Virus record (IMG/VR): IMGVR_UViG_3300023087_000990 | Location: 1 to 52,516 of that record | Reading direction: 5' to 3' (one strand) | Source of the DNA: a virus | Length of the DNA stretch: 52,516 bases | Shown: positions 42,708-50,407 of the stretch, piece after piece | Numbering within the stretch: position 1 is the first letter of the stretch | Layout of the letters: the number at the start of each line of letters is the position of its first letter | Translations under genes and position numbers: made by a program | Notes under the pieces: generated by a model | Database searches by the model: none | Told to the model about the DNA's origin: nothing | What the model saw: only the letters and a program-made list of their open reading frames with translations

Positions 42708-42944
42708 TTACTTCCAATCAGAAGTAGTGCTGCCTAACTGTACTACTACAGTTTCGTCTTGATTTTGCTTCTGTTGAAGAAGTTTTTCTAAATCACCGTT
42801 TAATCTAGCCATAACTTCTCCTAAAGCAAACGCAAGTCGTTTAGATGTTTGTATATCTAATTTAATTTCTCTTGCATTTTTAGCATCTGCAGATTTTACA
42901 CTAGCAATAAATTGTTGTATAGGTTGTGTATTAATAGGATCCAT
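42708..42944 (-). CDS. Small hypothetical phage protein
   Basis: A 78-residue, mostly helical protein (QQFIASVKSADAKNAREIKLDI, SKRLAFALGEVMARLNGDLEKLL), likely a coiled coil or helical hairpin. It overlaps the SGNH gene upstream by 14 bases. No motif identified; the compact helical form suggests a structural or regulatory role. Confidence 0.68.
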   Translation of the reverse strand: MDPINTQPIQQFIASVKSADAKNAREIKLDIQTSKRLAFALGEVMARLNGDLEKLLQQKQNQDETVVVQLGSTTSDWK

Positions 42945-43737
42945 TTAATAACTCCGGTATAAAATGTTTTGCAATTAGCTCATGAACTTCAGTAGTATAA
43001 TGTTCTTCGTCTAACTTCATGTCTTCGATATTAATATTTAAGTTTTCTTGGATCCATACATTAGCTGGTGTCCTAAAAACCTTAGTATTAGGTAAGTTTG
43101 AGTAAGTTTTAAAATTATCAGGAAATTGTACACGATCGTTTATACGCCATACATATACAGGAACATCACTCATAAAGTCTATTAAAGCAATATCCTTACA
43201 GTATTCTTCGTGTTTAAGATGTGTACCTACTTCAGTATGAAACTTCATGTGCATATAGTTAGTATCAAAGCCTGGCCAGTCATATCCACCGTTTAGTTCG
43301 GGATAACCTTCATCATACATACCAATACTTTCCCATTTTGCCTTTTCGTTCCACTCTATGGCTTTATAGTCTTTAGTATTAAAGTCGTCGTATAAAATAT
43401 ATTTTTCGTCTTCTTTGTATGTACGAGTAAAATGGTCTACATCTAGCTGTCTAAACTGTAGATCTGTATTATTACCCATTATCCATCTATCCCAGTACGT
43501 AGATTGAATTACAATACCAGAAACTAAATGGTTATTAAGAACGTGTTTAATCCATCTCGGATATTTGTTATTAGGCGCACCTGAAGAAGAATAGATATAG
43601 CACTGCTGATCTGCTAAAGATTCAGCATAAATTTGTGCATAATTATTATCGTCCCATATATGCTTATCGCCTGTTGTAGGATCTTGCCAAAAACCGTTTG
43701 TATGACTACATCCTACAAATAACAAATTACCTTGCAT
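42931..43737 (-). CDS. SGNH-like hydrolase, first of two close paralogues
   Basis: A 268-residue protein. LLFVGCSHTNGF at the N-terminus stands for the GDS block, with Cys in place of Asp before the nucleophile Ser. YSSSGAPNNKYPRWIKHVL and IVIQSTYWDRWIM give the Gly and Asn-region blocks, and LDEEHYTTEVHELIAKHF supplies DxxH. The protein at 48773 shares these blocks and the VWRINDRV segment, so they are paralogues. Possible esterase or acyltransferase on sugars. Confidence 0.75.
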   Translation of the reverse strand: MQGNLLFVGCSHTNGFWQDPTTGDKHIWDDNNYAQIYAESLADQQCYIYSSSGAPNNKYPRWIKHVLNNHLVSGIVIQSTYWDRWIMGNNTDLQFRQLDVDHFTRTYKEDEKYILYDDFNTKDYKAIEWNEKAKWESIGMYDEGYPELNGGYDWPGFDTNYMHMKFHTEVGTHLKHEEYCKDIALIDFMSDVPVYVWRINDRVQFPDNFKTYSNLPNTKVFRTPANVWIQENLNINIEDMKLDEEHYTTEVHELIAKHFIPELLNGSY

Positions 43738-44200
43738 TTGCTTTACTTAGTTCCTGGCGCATTTCTAAATCTGTTTTAAATGGACCTCGAGTTTCGTAAC
43801 GTTCTACAGTGATGAGTTTAGGACAAAAAGATTTAACCCAACCTTTTTCGAATTTAATAATAAAATATCCTGCACAATACAGGCTCTTAGACTTTTCACT
43901 TTTTGTAAAAAGAGGTAACTTAGCTTGAACATTAAACAACGGATTATAAGGTGTACAGCTAGTAGGATAGCCATATACTTCTTTATCTGCATCGTTAATT
44001 GTTGTTTTATTATCTTTAACCCAATCAATTTCGCCTAAGTTGTTTTTAAGATGTTTTGCATTTTTAAAAAATACTGTACCTTTAGTATTAGTAAACATAA
44101 ATTGTTTCTCTTCATTAACGGTTAGAGTTCCTACACGTTCGCCCTGAGATTCAACAATCCAAAACTTGTCTTTTAATACTTCTTTTGCATTTACTGTCAT
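43727..44200 (-). CDS. Conserved-looking hypothetical phage protein
   Basis: A 157-residue protein joined by ATGA to rnh. KFWIVESQGERVGTLTVN and KQFMFTNTKGTVFF begin a beta-rich fold, and YCAGYFIIKFEKGWVKSFCPKL is the best marker. I recall related proteins in marine T4-like phages next to rnh. Function unknown. Confidence 0.7.
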   Translation of the reverse strand: MTVNAKEVLKDKFWIVESQGERVGTLTVNEEKQFMFTNTKGTVFFKNAKHLKNNLGEIDWVKDNKTTINDADKEVYGYPTSCTPYNPLFNVQAKLPLFTKSEKSKSLYCAGYFIIKFEKGWVKSFCPKLITVERYETRGPFKTDLEMRQELSKANAR

Positions 44201-45180
44201 TTAATATACCTCGCTTGTAAAGGAACTGAATATTGTTGTGCTTGATCTGCAATACGTTGCATATCCCACTTAGCGCAGAATTTCATAAGACGCATACCAA
44301 CTTGTGTAATGTCTTTAGGTTCTACTTCTTTAACTGTATTATTAATTATCTCTCTTATTTCTGCTGGCTGTGCAGATAAGTCACATAGTGTTACATTGCG
44401 GTTGTAGTCGTCCAAAACACGGTGCTCAACACCATTATGATCAACCCAACGCTGTAGCATAAGATTATTCCAGTTATAACCTTTCGTGGACTTATCGTCA
44501 AATGCTTCCAATAAGCCAACTTTATTCTTTGTACCTTTCTTTCGAACGCCCGGATAAGCGGAGAAAACATTGTCACTTGTATCACCTCGCATACATTTTT
44601 CAAACAACATATATTCAGGATTAGGTGCTGCCTTAGGCTCACCTGTCTTTTTATCTACTACAGGCTTACCTTTGTCGTCAAAGTAACCTTCGTGTGTAAT
44701 TGTAACGTTTTGTATACCGTTGTACTGACGTACATTAGGAGCAATTAGTTGTGCAAAGTCACCGTCGGTACTGATAATAACATGATTGTCATTAGGATGT
44801 GCTTGCACCCAGCCAGCAATTAAGTCATCTGCTTCTAGTTGCGGATGACGCATAACTGTACAGTTAGTCTTAGTACTAACAAAGTCTTTAAACTCGTCAA
44901 AGATTTCCCAAAACACAGTATCTTCTTCTTGCTGTGCCGGAGTCATTGCGTCTCGTGTTTCTTGTCTGTTACGCTTATAAGGCTCGTAGTAGTCTTTACG
45001 CCAGCTACGTCCTTCTAAGCAGAAAACAACATGATCTGCGTCGAAGTCTTGCCATGCCTTTTTAACACCACTAAGCGTAATGTGTAATGCCATACCTACC
45101 TTTGTATCAATGTCGCCACGTACTACGTGTCGAGCTCTAAAGAAAGTGTTAGCAGTATCTACAAGTATATAAGTTGCCAT
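44197..45180 (-). CDS. rnh: RNase H / 5'-3' flap nuclease (T4 rnh-like)
   Basis: A 327-residue FEN-family nuclease. ILVDTANTFFRARH carries the first Asp, VFCLEGRSWRKDYYEPYKRNR the arch region, PQLEADDLIAGW and IISTDGDFAQLI the metal-binding acids, and RGDTSDNVFSAYPGVRKKGTKNK the helix-hairpin region. This matches T4 RNase H, which removes RNA primers during lagging-strand synthesis. Length fits. It has a strong sigma-70-like promoter, as expected for an early replication gene. Confidence 0.9.
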   Translation of the reverse strand: MATYILVDTANTFFRARHVVRGDIDTKVGMALHITLSGVKKAWQDFDADHVVFCLEGRSWRKDYYEPYKRNRQETRDAMTPAQQEEDTVFWEIFDEFKDFVSTKTNCTVMRHPQLEADDLIAGWVQAHPNDNHVIISTDGDFAQLIAPNVRQYNGIQNVTITHEGYFDDKGKPVVDKKTGEPKAAPNPEYMLFEKCMRGDTSDNVFSAYPGVRKKGTKNKVGLLEAFDDKSTKGYNWNNLMLQRWVDHNGVEHRVLDDYNRNVTLCDLSAQPAEIREIINNTVKEVEPKDITQVGMRLMKFCAKWDMQRIADQAQQYSVPLQARYIK

Positions 45181-45213
45181 ATGTTATTGCCTATATTATC
45201 AGTTACAATATAC

Positions 45214-45242
45214 ATTATTGCATATATATTTTAATTTGTCAA
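45214..45242 (-). promoter_or_regulatory. Sigma-70 promoter of rnh
   Basis: On the minus strand TTGACA (45237-45242), 17-base spacer, AATAAT (45214-45219), one mismatch from consensus. The -35 box overlaps the TGA stop codon of the preceding oxygenase gene. Confidence 0.75.
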
Positions 45243-45922
45243 CCAAAATTATTCATAATCTCTTGGTTCATAAATGTCTCAAGATTTGGATTATTTTTCC
45301 AAGATTCAATGCCTGGTAGTCTTAAATCAAATGCAATACTTAATCTTAACTGCTCTTTTTCATTCTTATTAACACCGTGCGGAACATAGCTTGGAAACAA
45401 TGTTAGTCCGCCTTTTTTGTTTTCAGCAGGAAAAATTTGTGTGTCGTCAATTGGAGCTCTATAATATGTAGTGGTATGCGGATAATCATCTAAATGCATG
45501 TTGCCACTTAGATATACATCAGGACCTGCACCGTGTTTATGTTCGTCAATACCATGTCCTTGACGAACGATATTATACCATAATGTCATTTCTAATTCTT
45601 GTACTTCTAGATGTTCTAAATGACAAAAATTTAAATAACTAGCTCTTAAAAAATTTAAAAGATCGTTTAACTCAGGACATTCGTTTGCAAAGTCAAATAG
45701 GTTGTATAAACTAAATCTGCTTGTAACACTATCTTCTCCTAATCCTGTAGCAGCATCATGGTGAGTTTCGATAGCTAATATTCTAGGTTCGATTTCAATT
45801 AAAAAATTTCTAATTTTATCAATTTTTTCTACGTCATTCCATTGAGTTTGAAATATGGGAATATCCCATTGAGGGCTAATATCTGTAATAGGGTGTAAAC
45901 TTTTTAATCTTTCTACAATCAT
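45239..45922 (-). CDS. Fe(II)/2-oxoglutarate oxygenase
   Basis: A 227-residue protein. IVRQGHGIDEHKHGAGPDVYLSG gives the first His and the Asp, FPSYVPHGVNKNEKEQLRLSIAFDL the distal His and the 2OG-binding Arg. This is the phage-type 2OG oxygenase pattern (PF13759-like). It overlaps the gene at 45919 by ATGA. Such oxygenases are frequent in marine T4-like phages; substrate unknown. Confidence 0.82.
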   Translation of the reverse strand: MIVERLKSLHPITDISPQWDIPIFQTQWNDVEKIDKIRNFLIEIEPRILAIETHHDAATGLGEDSVTSRFSLYNLFDFANECPELNDLLNFLRASYLNFCHLEHLEVQELEMTLWYNIVRQGHGIDEHKHGAGPDVYLSGNMHLDDYPHTTTYYRAPIDDTQIFPAENKKGGLTLFPSYVPHGVNKNEKEQLRLSIAFDLRLPGIESWKNNPNLETFMNQEIMNNFG

Positions 45923-46323
45923 GAAACTTCGCTTTTACCTTTATCAATCGGAACAACATTTATGTAGCCCATATTTCTATCGGTAGCTTGGCCATCTTCG
46001 TCTAGCATTTGCATTACAATAGTTCTAAACCAAGCGTCTACAATTTGTTCTTGTGTTTCGCCTTTGTATCCAGCATCAAGTAACTGTTCAATAAACTCGT
46101 TATTCCAGTCGAGCTCAAAGAAACCGTTTCGAATGTTATCTGGATTAATTTGTGTGTCTAAAACAGCAACCCAAGGTTCGCCAGCTTTTGTAGCAGCTTC
46201 TTTTTCTGCGTCTAGTGCTTCTCGACGAATATCTTCTTGTGTCTTTACAACTTCAGGTTCTTGTTCTTCGACAATCTTAGGAGTAACTCCTAAAAGTTGT
46301 TTAATCTTTTCCCATTGTGTCAT
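45919..46323 (-). CDS. Conserved-looking hypothetical phage protein
   Basis: A 134-residue protein. It has an acidic, Glu-rich helical section (KTQEDIRREALDAEKEAATKAG) and then GEPWVAVLDTQINPDN, FFELDWNNEFIEQLLDAGY and a middle helical part. No catalytic motif. Coupled by ATGA on both sides to the small gene at 46320 and the oxygenase. Confidence 0.7.
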   Translation of the reverse strand: MTQWEKIKQLLGVTPKIVEEQEPEVVKTQEDIRREALDAEKEAATKAGEPWVAVLDTQINPDNIRNGFFELDWNNEFIEQLLDAGYKGETQEQIVDAWFRTIVMQMLDEDGQATDRNMGYINVVPIDKGKSEVS

Positions 46324-46445
46324 AGTCCTGCCTCCCTGGCACGTTTTTCTAAGTCTACATCTAGCTCTTTATCTTTAGTAATAGGAGCAGTCATAGCCTT
46401 TTGATGTTGTTTATTTTTATACACGATCTTAGGTCCCCCATGCAT
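46320..46445 (-). CDS. Very small hypothetical protein
   Basis: A 41-residue product, basic at the front (PKIVYKNKQHQKAM) with KDKELDVDLEKRAREAGL at the end. The ATG lies inside the 3' end of queE and the stop overlaps the next ATG as ATGA, so it fits the operon's coupling pattern exactly and fills an otherwise empty 105-base stretch. No homology recognised. Confidence 0.6.
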   Translation of the reverse strand: MHGGPKIVYKNKQHQKAMTAPITKDKELDVDLEKRAREAGL

Positions 46446-47322
46446 TTCCGAATAATGATATGTGGAGTCTTGGGGTAAATCGCCATCCTCTTTCCATACA
46501 CGCTTCGGCAACGTCTTTAACATTGAGACTGTATTCTTCACTGCGTCCGCCCAGCGGCATAAGATATACCGGACATTGAACCCCGGCGTCTCTGTAAGCG
46601 TCCACAGCTCTTGTAACTTCGTCAAAGTCATCTTGAGTAGCCACAACAAACTTAAGATAAATGTCACTGCCGTCAACAAGGCTGTACTCGCGAGCAACAT
46701 TAGGCAATATAGCAGTTTCCCAAGGTTCTCCTGAGACACTAAGTTTTGGGGAACAACTCCAAGTGACTTCAAATCTGTTTTGATCTGTGAGATAGTTGTA
46801 GAAGTCGTCATGTAAAGATTGTGTAGTATTTGTTTCAAATGTAACATTTTTTAAATCCTGCATCTTTGGATGCTCAAATAAATCAATATAAAGCTTCTGC
46901 CATGCAAGCAAAGGCTCACCACCAGTCATGATCAAATGAATATCTTGACCGTTATCTTGCGTCCATTTACCATTTGGAGTAAGTGATAGCAAGTGTTCAA
47001 CAACTTCGTCTACTTCTTTAAGCATATTAAAATGCTTAAATTCAGGATAGATACTTGCATAAGTGTCGCAGCCTGTATGTATAATAGGTAAGTCGTTAAA
47101 TTCTTTTGTAGTCTTATGAACATCTTTAGCAATTAGATCTGCAACTTCGGCATTATGTTTAATGCCTTCTTTGTGAAGTGTCCAACGATCCTTTGTTTCG
47201 CCAGTACCAAAGTTCATACAGCGGAAGTTACAACCAAATGTACGTAGGAATACACTAGGTACTCCTACAAACTTGCCTTCGCCTTGCACACTGTAAAATG
47301 CTTCACTATAGCGTAGTTTCAT
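46429..47322 (-). CDS. queE: 7-carboxy-7-deazaguanine synthase (QueE), phage-type cysteine pattern
   Basis: A 297-residue protein. The N-terminus AFYSVQGEGKFVGVPSVFLRTFGCNFRC is that of QueE, and MTGGEPLL is present. The third cluster cysteine is not in the usual CX3CX2C place (CNFRCMNF), but GCDTYAS occurs about 55 residues later and may supply it. I recall this arrangement from other phage QueE proteins. The reaction converts 6-carboxytetrahydropterin to CDG for preQ0. The ATG at 47322 overlaps the small membrane protein's stop. Confidence 0.85.
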   Translation of the reverse strand: MKLRYSEAFYSVQGEGKFVGVPSVFLRTFGCNFRCMNFGTGETKDRWTLHKEGIKHNAEVADLIAKDVHKTTKEFNDLPIIHTGCDTYASIYPEFKHFNMLKEVDEVVEHLLSLTPNGKWTQDNGQDIHLIMTGGEPLLAWQKLYIDLFEHPKMQDLKNVTFETNTTQSLHDDFYNYLTDQNRFEVTWSCSPKLSVSGEPWETAILPNVAREYSLVDGSDIYLKFVVATQDDFDEVTRAVDAYRDAGVQCPVYLMPLGGRSEEYSLNVKDVAEACMERGWRFTPRLHISLFGNAWGT

Positions 47323-47486
47323 TAAAATATCTCCTCTGCAATGCCAATAAATTCTGCAATAGCAAATAGTAATGCAAACAGAACTAATGAGCCAGTGGCT
47401 GCGGCAACTAGACATGCTCCTAATCTAATAATACTTTTCACCATGCTTAAATAAAAATGTGTTTTACCCGGATCTTTATTTAACAT
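47322..47486 (-). CDS. Small single-span membrane protein between folE and queE
   Basis: A 54-residue product. The ATG at 47486 follows AGGAG at 5 bases and overlaps the folE stop (ATGTTAA), and its TAA overlaps the queE ATG. After a short polar N-terminus, CLVAAATGSLVLFALLFAIA forms one hydrophobic membrane helix with small-residue spacing, ending EFIGIAEEIF. It is firmly inside the folE-queE operon. Role unknown; it may anchor or regulate an envelope process, or be a holin-like peptide. Confidence 0.72.
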   Translation of the reverse strand: MLNKDPGKTHFYLSMVKSIIRLGACLVAAATGSLVLFALLFAIAEFIGIAEEIF

Positions 47487-48163
47487 GCGAACTCCTGTTG
47501 CAGTTTAATGTTATCAAAAAACTCTTTCTTTGTACCAGGGTCGTCTTTAAACGCACCTTTTAGTACAGTTGTTTGTGTAAGTGAACTATGTGCCATAATG
47601 CCACGATTCTCACAACAGCCGTGTGTTGCTTGAATATAAACACCTAAGTGTTCTGCACCTGTTGCTTTAGCAATCTCACGTGCAATATCATTTGCAAGTT
47701 CTTCTTGCAGTGTGCCACGTCGAGCGCACCACTGTGCAATGCGTGTGTACTTAGATAGTCCGATAAGTTTTTCTGCGGCAATAATACCAATGTATGCTGT
47801 ACCAGTCACTGGCTGGTGATGATGCGAACACATTGATTTTAGTTCTGAACGAACAACTAACATACCTTCGTAGCGTTCATCTGAATCATTTGGAAATGCT
47901 GTTGCACTTGGAATAGGATCATAACGTCCTGCCATAATCTCATTAAAATACATTTTAGCAAGACGTCTTGCTGTACCTTGTGAGTTAGGATCATTATGTC
48001 GATCAATAACTAGTGCATCTAGTACACCTTCAAATGCTTCGGTTGCATCTTCAATAAGTGCTTCTTTGTCGCCTGCTTGTAAGACTTCTGAAATATTATC
48101 GCCTGCCCAATAGCGAATGTTTGCATCTTGCAAACGGGCTGTAATTTGTTTTGCTTTGCTCAA
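47480..48163 (-). CDS. folE: GTP cyclohydrolase I (FolE)
   Basis: A 227-residue protein starting with TTG, with GGAG upstream. SELKSMCSHHHQPVTGTAYIGI carries the Cys-His-His zinc site, LIGLSKYTRIAQWCARRGTLQE is the family signature, and GVYIQATHGCCENRGIM the second zinc Cys and substrate region. It converts GTP to dihydroneopterin triphosphate, the first step of preQ0 synthesis. With queE next and a QueC-like gene far left, only queD of the pathway is not seen in this window. Confidence 0.93.
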   Translation of the reverse strand: MSKAKQITARLQDANIRYWAGDNISEVLQAGDKEALIEDATEAFEGVLDALVIDRHNDPNSQGTARRLAKMYFNEIMAGRYDPIPSATAFPNDSDERYEGMLVVRSELKSMCSHHHQPVTGTAYIGIIAAEKLIGLSKYTRIAQWCARRGTLQEELANDIAREIAKATGAEHLGVYIQATHGCCENRGIMAHSSLTQTTVLKGAFKDDPGTKKEFFDNIKLQQEFAC

Positions 48164-48204
48164 TTTTATTCTCCGAGTTAAAGACGAGGATGTCTTATTG
48201 TTTA

Positions 48205-48233
48205 AGTATACATGATTATTTAGGTCTTGTCAA
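48205..48233 (-). promoter_or_regulatory. Sigma-70 promoter of folE-queE operon
   Basis: On the minus strand TTGACA (48228-48233), 17-base spacer, TATACT (48205-48210), one mismatch from consensus. The -35 box lies in the last codons of the upstream oxygenase gene. Confidence 0.82.
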
Positions 48234-48786
48234 CCTTTTCTTTCCAAAAGAAAGTTGAAATACTAAATCTATATTTGGGTGCAGTTGGACTTGGTCCGTT
48301 GAATCTATGTACAAGTTCACCATCAAACACAACCATTCTGTTAGGAGTATACGGTAATGCACAAATTATGTCTTTGCCGTTTTCGTCATAAAACATAGTT
48401 TCGCCGCTCCATCCATCTTTCCATTCTTTATTAGCATAATATAAGATGACATCTTGATCTTTATGTATATGATGTGTATGAGAGTCGGCTATAGTATCGC
48501 AATTAATAACAGTTTTTTCTATAGCACGTTCTTTAAATTCTTGAAACGGTTGTGCTTTTGTTAATATATTTAAAAAATCATTTAAACTGTCATTTGTGTG
48601 TGCATGTTCCCACATATCTGTAGTAATTTCACTATGAAAATATGCTTCTTTTTCAAATACACTATCAGCCCAGCCAATCTGATAAGGAGCATTCATGCAT
48701 TTACCGTATAAAAGGGTTTGATCATCCCAATTGAATACATTGTCATAGACTTTTATTTGTGGGTGAGGCTGACTAACTTGTAACAT
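48220..48786 (-). CDS. Prolyl-4-hydroxylase-like Fe/2OG oxygenase
   Basis: A 188-residue protein. SHTHHIHKDQDVILYYAN has the HxD pair, GWSGETMFYDENGKD the central turn, and NRMVVFDGELVHRFNGPSP with YRFSISTFFW the distal His and the Arg. It resembles the protein at 50942. It starts 14 bases inside the SGNH gene and its 3' end holds the -35 box of folE. Substrate unknown. Confidence 0.83.
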   Translation of the reverse strand: MLQVSQPHPQIKVYDNVFNWDDQTLLYGKCMNAPYQIGWADSVFEKEAYFHSEITTDMWEHAHTNDSLNDFLNILTKAQPFQEFKERAIEKTVINCDTIADSHTHHIHKDQDVILYYANKEWKDGWSGETMFYDENGKDIICALPYTPNRMVVFDGELVHRFNGPSPTAPKYRFSISTFFWKEKVDKT

Positions 48787-49597
48787 TCACTAATCCTTGT
48801 ATATAAGGTATATATTCTTTACCAATTATTTCATGTATATGTTTTGGATAATGTTCGCCGTCTATGGTATCATCCTCAATATTTAGATCTTTGTGTTCTA
48901 GAACCCAATTTTTAGCACTTTGTTTAACAATATTAATGTTAGTTAAGTCACCATATAAATTAAACTCTTCAGGCATGTATACTCTATCATTAATCCTCCA
49001 TAAATGACACTGAATGTTGTGTTCTTTACATAGAGTATTGATAATATATAAGTTACTTAAATATTCTCTGTATTGTAAATGTGTAAGACTTTCATGATAC
49101 AGCCGAGTATACGGATATTTTTCATGGAAAGGAGCCCAGTCTGGACTTATATCATGCGGATCATATGTTAACCCTTTAAACTGCTCGAACAGTTCTTTCC
49201 TACATTGTTCGACTAATTCTACATGATCGTCAGTGTGTTTCCAATCAGTATAATATTTGATACGTGGATTCCTTGGACATACATATCTATCATCTAAAAA
49301 TAAATCACTTTTGGTGCCATCACCGTATTCGAGCGTACGACTAGCAGCCATTAGCCATCTATTCCAGTAAGTAGACTGAATAAACACATGATCAACATTG
49401 TGTCTGTCTATAATAGATTTTAACCAAATAGGATATTTTTGATTAGACGCACCTGGTAATGCATAAACAACTACATCCTTATTAAAATGCATTGAGTATA
49501 CATCTGCATAATTATTATCTTGCCACTGCTGTACCTTTTCGTCTATACAAACGTATCCTGTTGTATGACTATCTCCCAAAAACGCAGTAACAGACAT
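48773..49597 (-). CDS. SGNH-like hydrolase, second of two close paralogues
   Basis: A 274-residue protein. TAFLGDSHTTGY is a proper GDS block, VYALPGASNQKYPIWLKSII and FIQSTYWNRWLM give the middle blocks and GEHYPKHIHEIIGKEY the DxxH. It shares the order and many words of the protein at 42931, but keeps the Asp before the catalytic Ser that the other has lost. Candidate esterase or transacylase. Confidence 0.78.
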   Translation of the reverse strand: MSVTAFLGDSHTTGYVCIDEKVQQWQDNNYADVYSMHFNKDVVVYALPGASNQKYPIWLKSIIDRHNVDHVFIQSTYWNRWLMAASRTLEYGDGTKSDLFLDDRYVCPRNPRIKYYTDWKHTDDHVELVEQCRKELFEQFKGLTYDPHDISPDWAPFHEKYPYTRLYHESLTHLQYREYLSNLYIINTLCKEHNIQCHLWRINDRVYMPEEFNLYGDLTNINIVKQSAKNWVLEHKDLNIEDDTIDGEHYPKHIHEIIGKEYIPYIQGLVNVTS

Positions 49598-50022
49598 TAT
49601 GCATCCTCAAGTGCATTATATGCCTCAGTTGTTCCTTCTGACAGTTTAGTATAGTCACCTTTACCTGGAACACAGTGTCTAATACCGCCTGCAGGATTTT
49701 TGCAATCATTATTTCTACGGAAGATCAAGTGTACATGGGGATACATGCAAGTTTGTCCTGCACTTTGCCCCATATTAATACCTACATTATAGCCTGTAAT
49801 ATTGTTTGCAAGACTAGATACATTTTGTTCTCCCATAGAAACAGCAAACTTAAAGCATCTCATTAGATTATCCTCGTGGTTTACTTTTGGAACAACAAGT
49901 GTATGTCCTTCGGTTACTGGATATTTGTCGTTGTAAACAACAAAATCTCTAGTATCAAGCTCAACATCTGTCCAAGGAGCTCGTCCGTCCTTTTGTGCTT
50001 GTTCTAATGTATCAAGATACAT
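49597..50022 (-). CDS. HIT-family protein with incomplete histidine triad
   Basis: A 141-residue HIT-fold protein: RDFVVYNDKYPVTEGHTLVVPK is the early strand pair, VGINMGQSAGQTCMYPHVHLIFRR the signature region. The triad HxHxH reads HVHLI, with the last His replaced. Many phage and bacterial HIT proteins keep nucleotide hydrolase activity through the second His. The C-terminal GGIRHCVPGKGDY is typical. Substrate may be a dinucleotide polyphosphate. Confidence 0.8.
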   Translation of the reverse strand: MYLDTLEQAQKDGRAPWTDVELDTRDFVVYNDKYPVTEGHTLVVPKVNHEDNLMRCFKFAVSMGEQNVSSLANNITGYNVGINMGQSAGQTCMYPHVHLIFRRNNDCKNPAGGIRHCVPGKGDYTKLSEGTTEAYNALEDA

Positions 50023-50407
50023 AAACTTCCTCCTCGATATATCGTTTTAATTCTTTATCTTCTACATCATTTGGAATATCATTTTTGTAAAAGATTCTAT
50101 AGCTGTCACTACCGTACTTACCAATGCCACAGAGTTTAGTAGCATCTTCTCCGTCCCAATCTAACCACTGTTGTGACATTTTGTAAATGCGTTTTGCACG
50201 AACATTTTGCATACCCAACGGCTTTAGCATTTCTGCAATTTCGTCTACAGTTGCAAATAGTAGAAATCCAGCAGTAGGCCAGCGTTTAAAGAATTCTTTT
50301 AGTACAGGCTTAGTTTGACGCCTGTCTACTTGATTTAAACAGATGACACCAACCATATGCTGCCAGCTATCTTCAACTTGCTGTTGTACCATCAAGTCGT
50401 CTCTCAT
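50012..50407 (-). CDS. MBD4/endonuclease III-like DNA glycosylase
   Basis: A 131-residue protein; the ATG at 50407 shares ATGA with the upstream gene and follows AGGA. VEDSWQHMVGVICLNQVDRRQTKP opens the helix-hairpin-helix glycosylase core, and LCGIGKYGSDSYRIFYKND carries the HhH turn and the catalytic Asp, very like MBD4 (GIGKYGNDSYRIF). No Fe-S cysteine cluster follows, as in MBD4. Likely removes T or U from mismatches or processes a modified base. Confidence 0.82.
   Translation of the reverse strand: MRDDLMVQQQVEDSWQHMVGVICLNQVDRRQTKPVLKEFFKRWPTAGFLLFATVDEIAEMLKPLGMQNVRAKRIYKMSQQWLDWDGEDATKLCGIGKYGSDSYRIFYKNDIPNDVEDKELKRYIEEEVYVS

Noticed and set aside
46320-46847. A 175-residue minus-strand frame overlapping queE
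   Set aside because: All but its last 41 codons lie in another frame of the well-supported queE. Only the short end, which fits the operon coupling, was kept as a gene.
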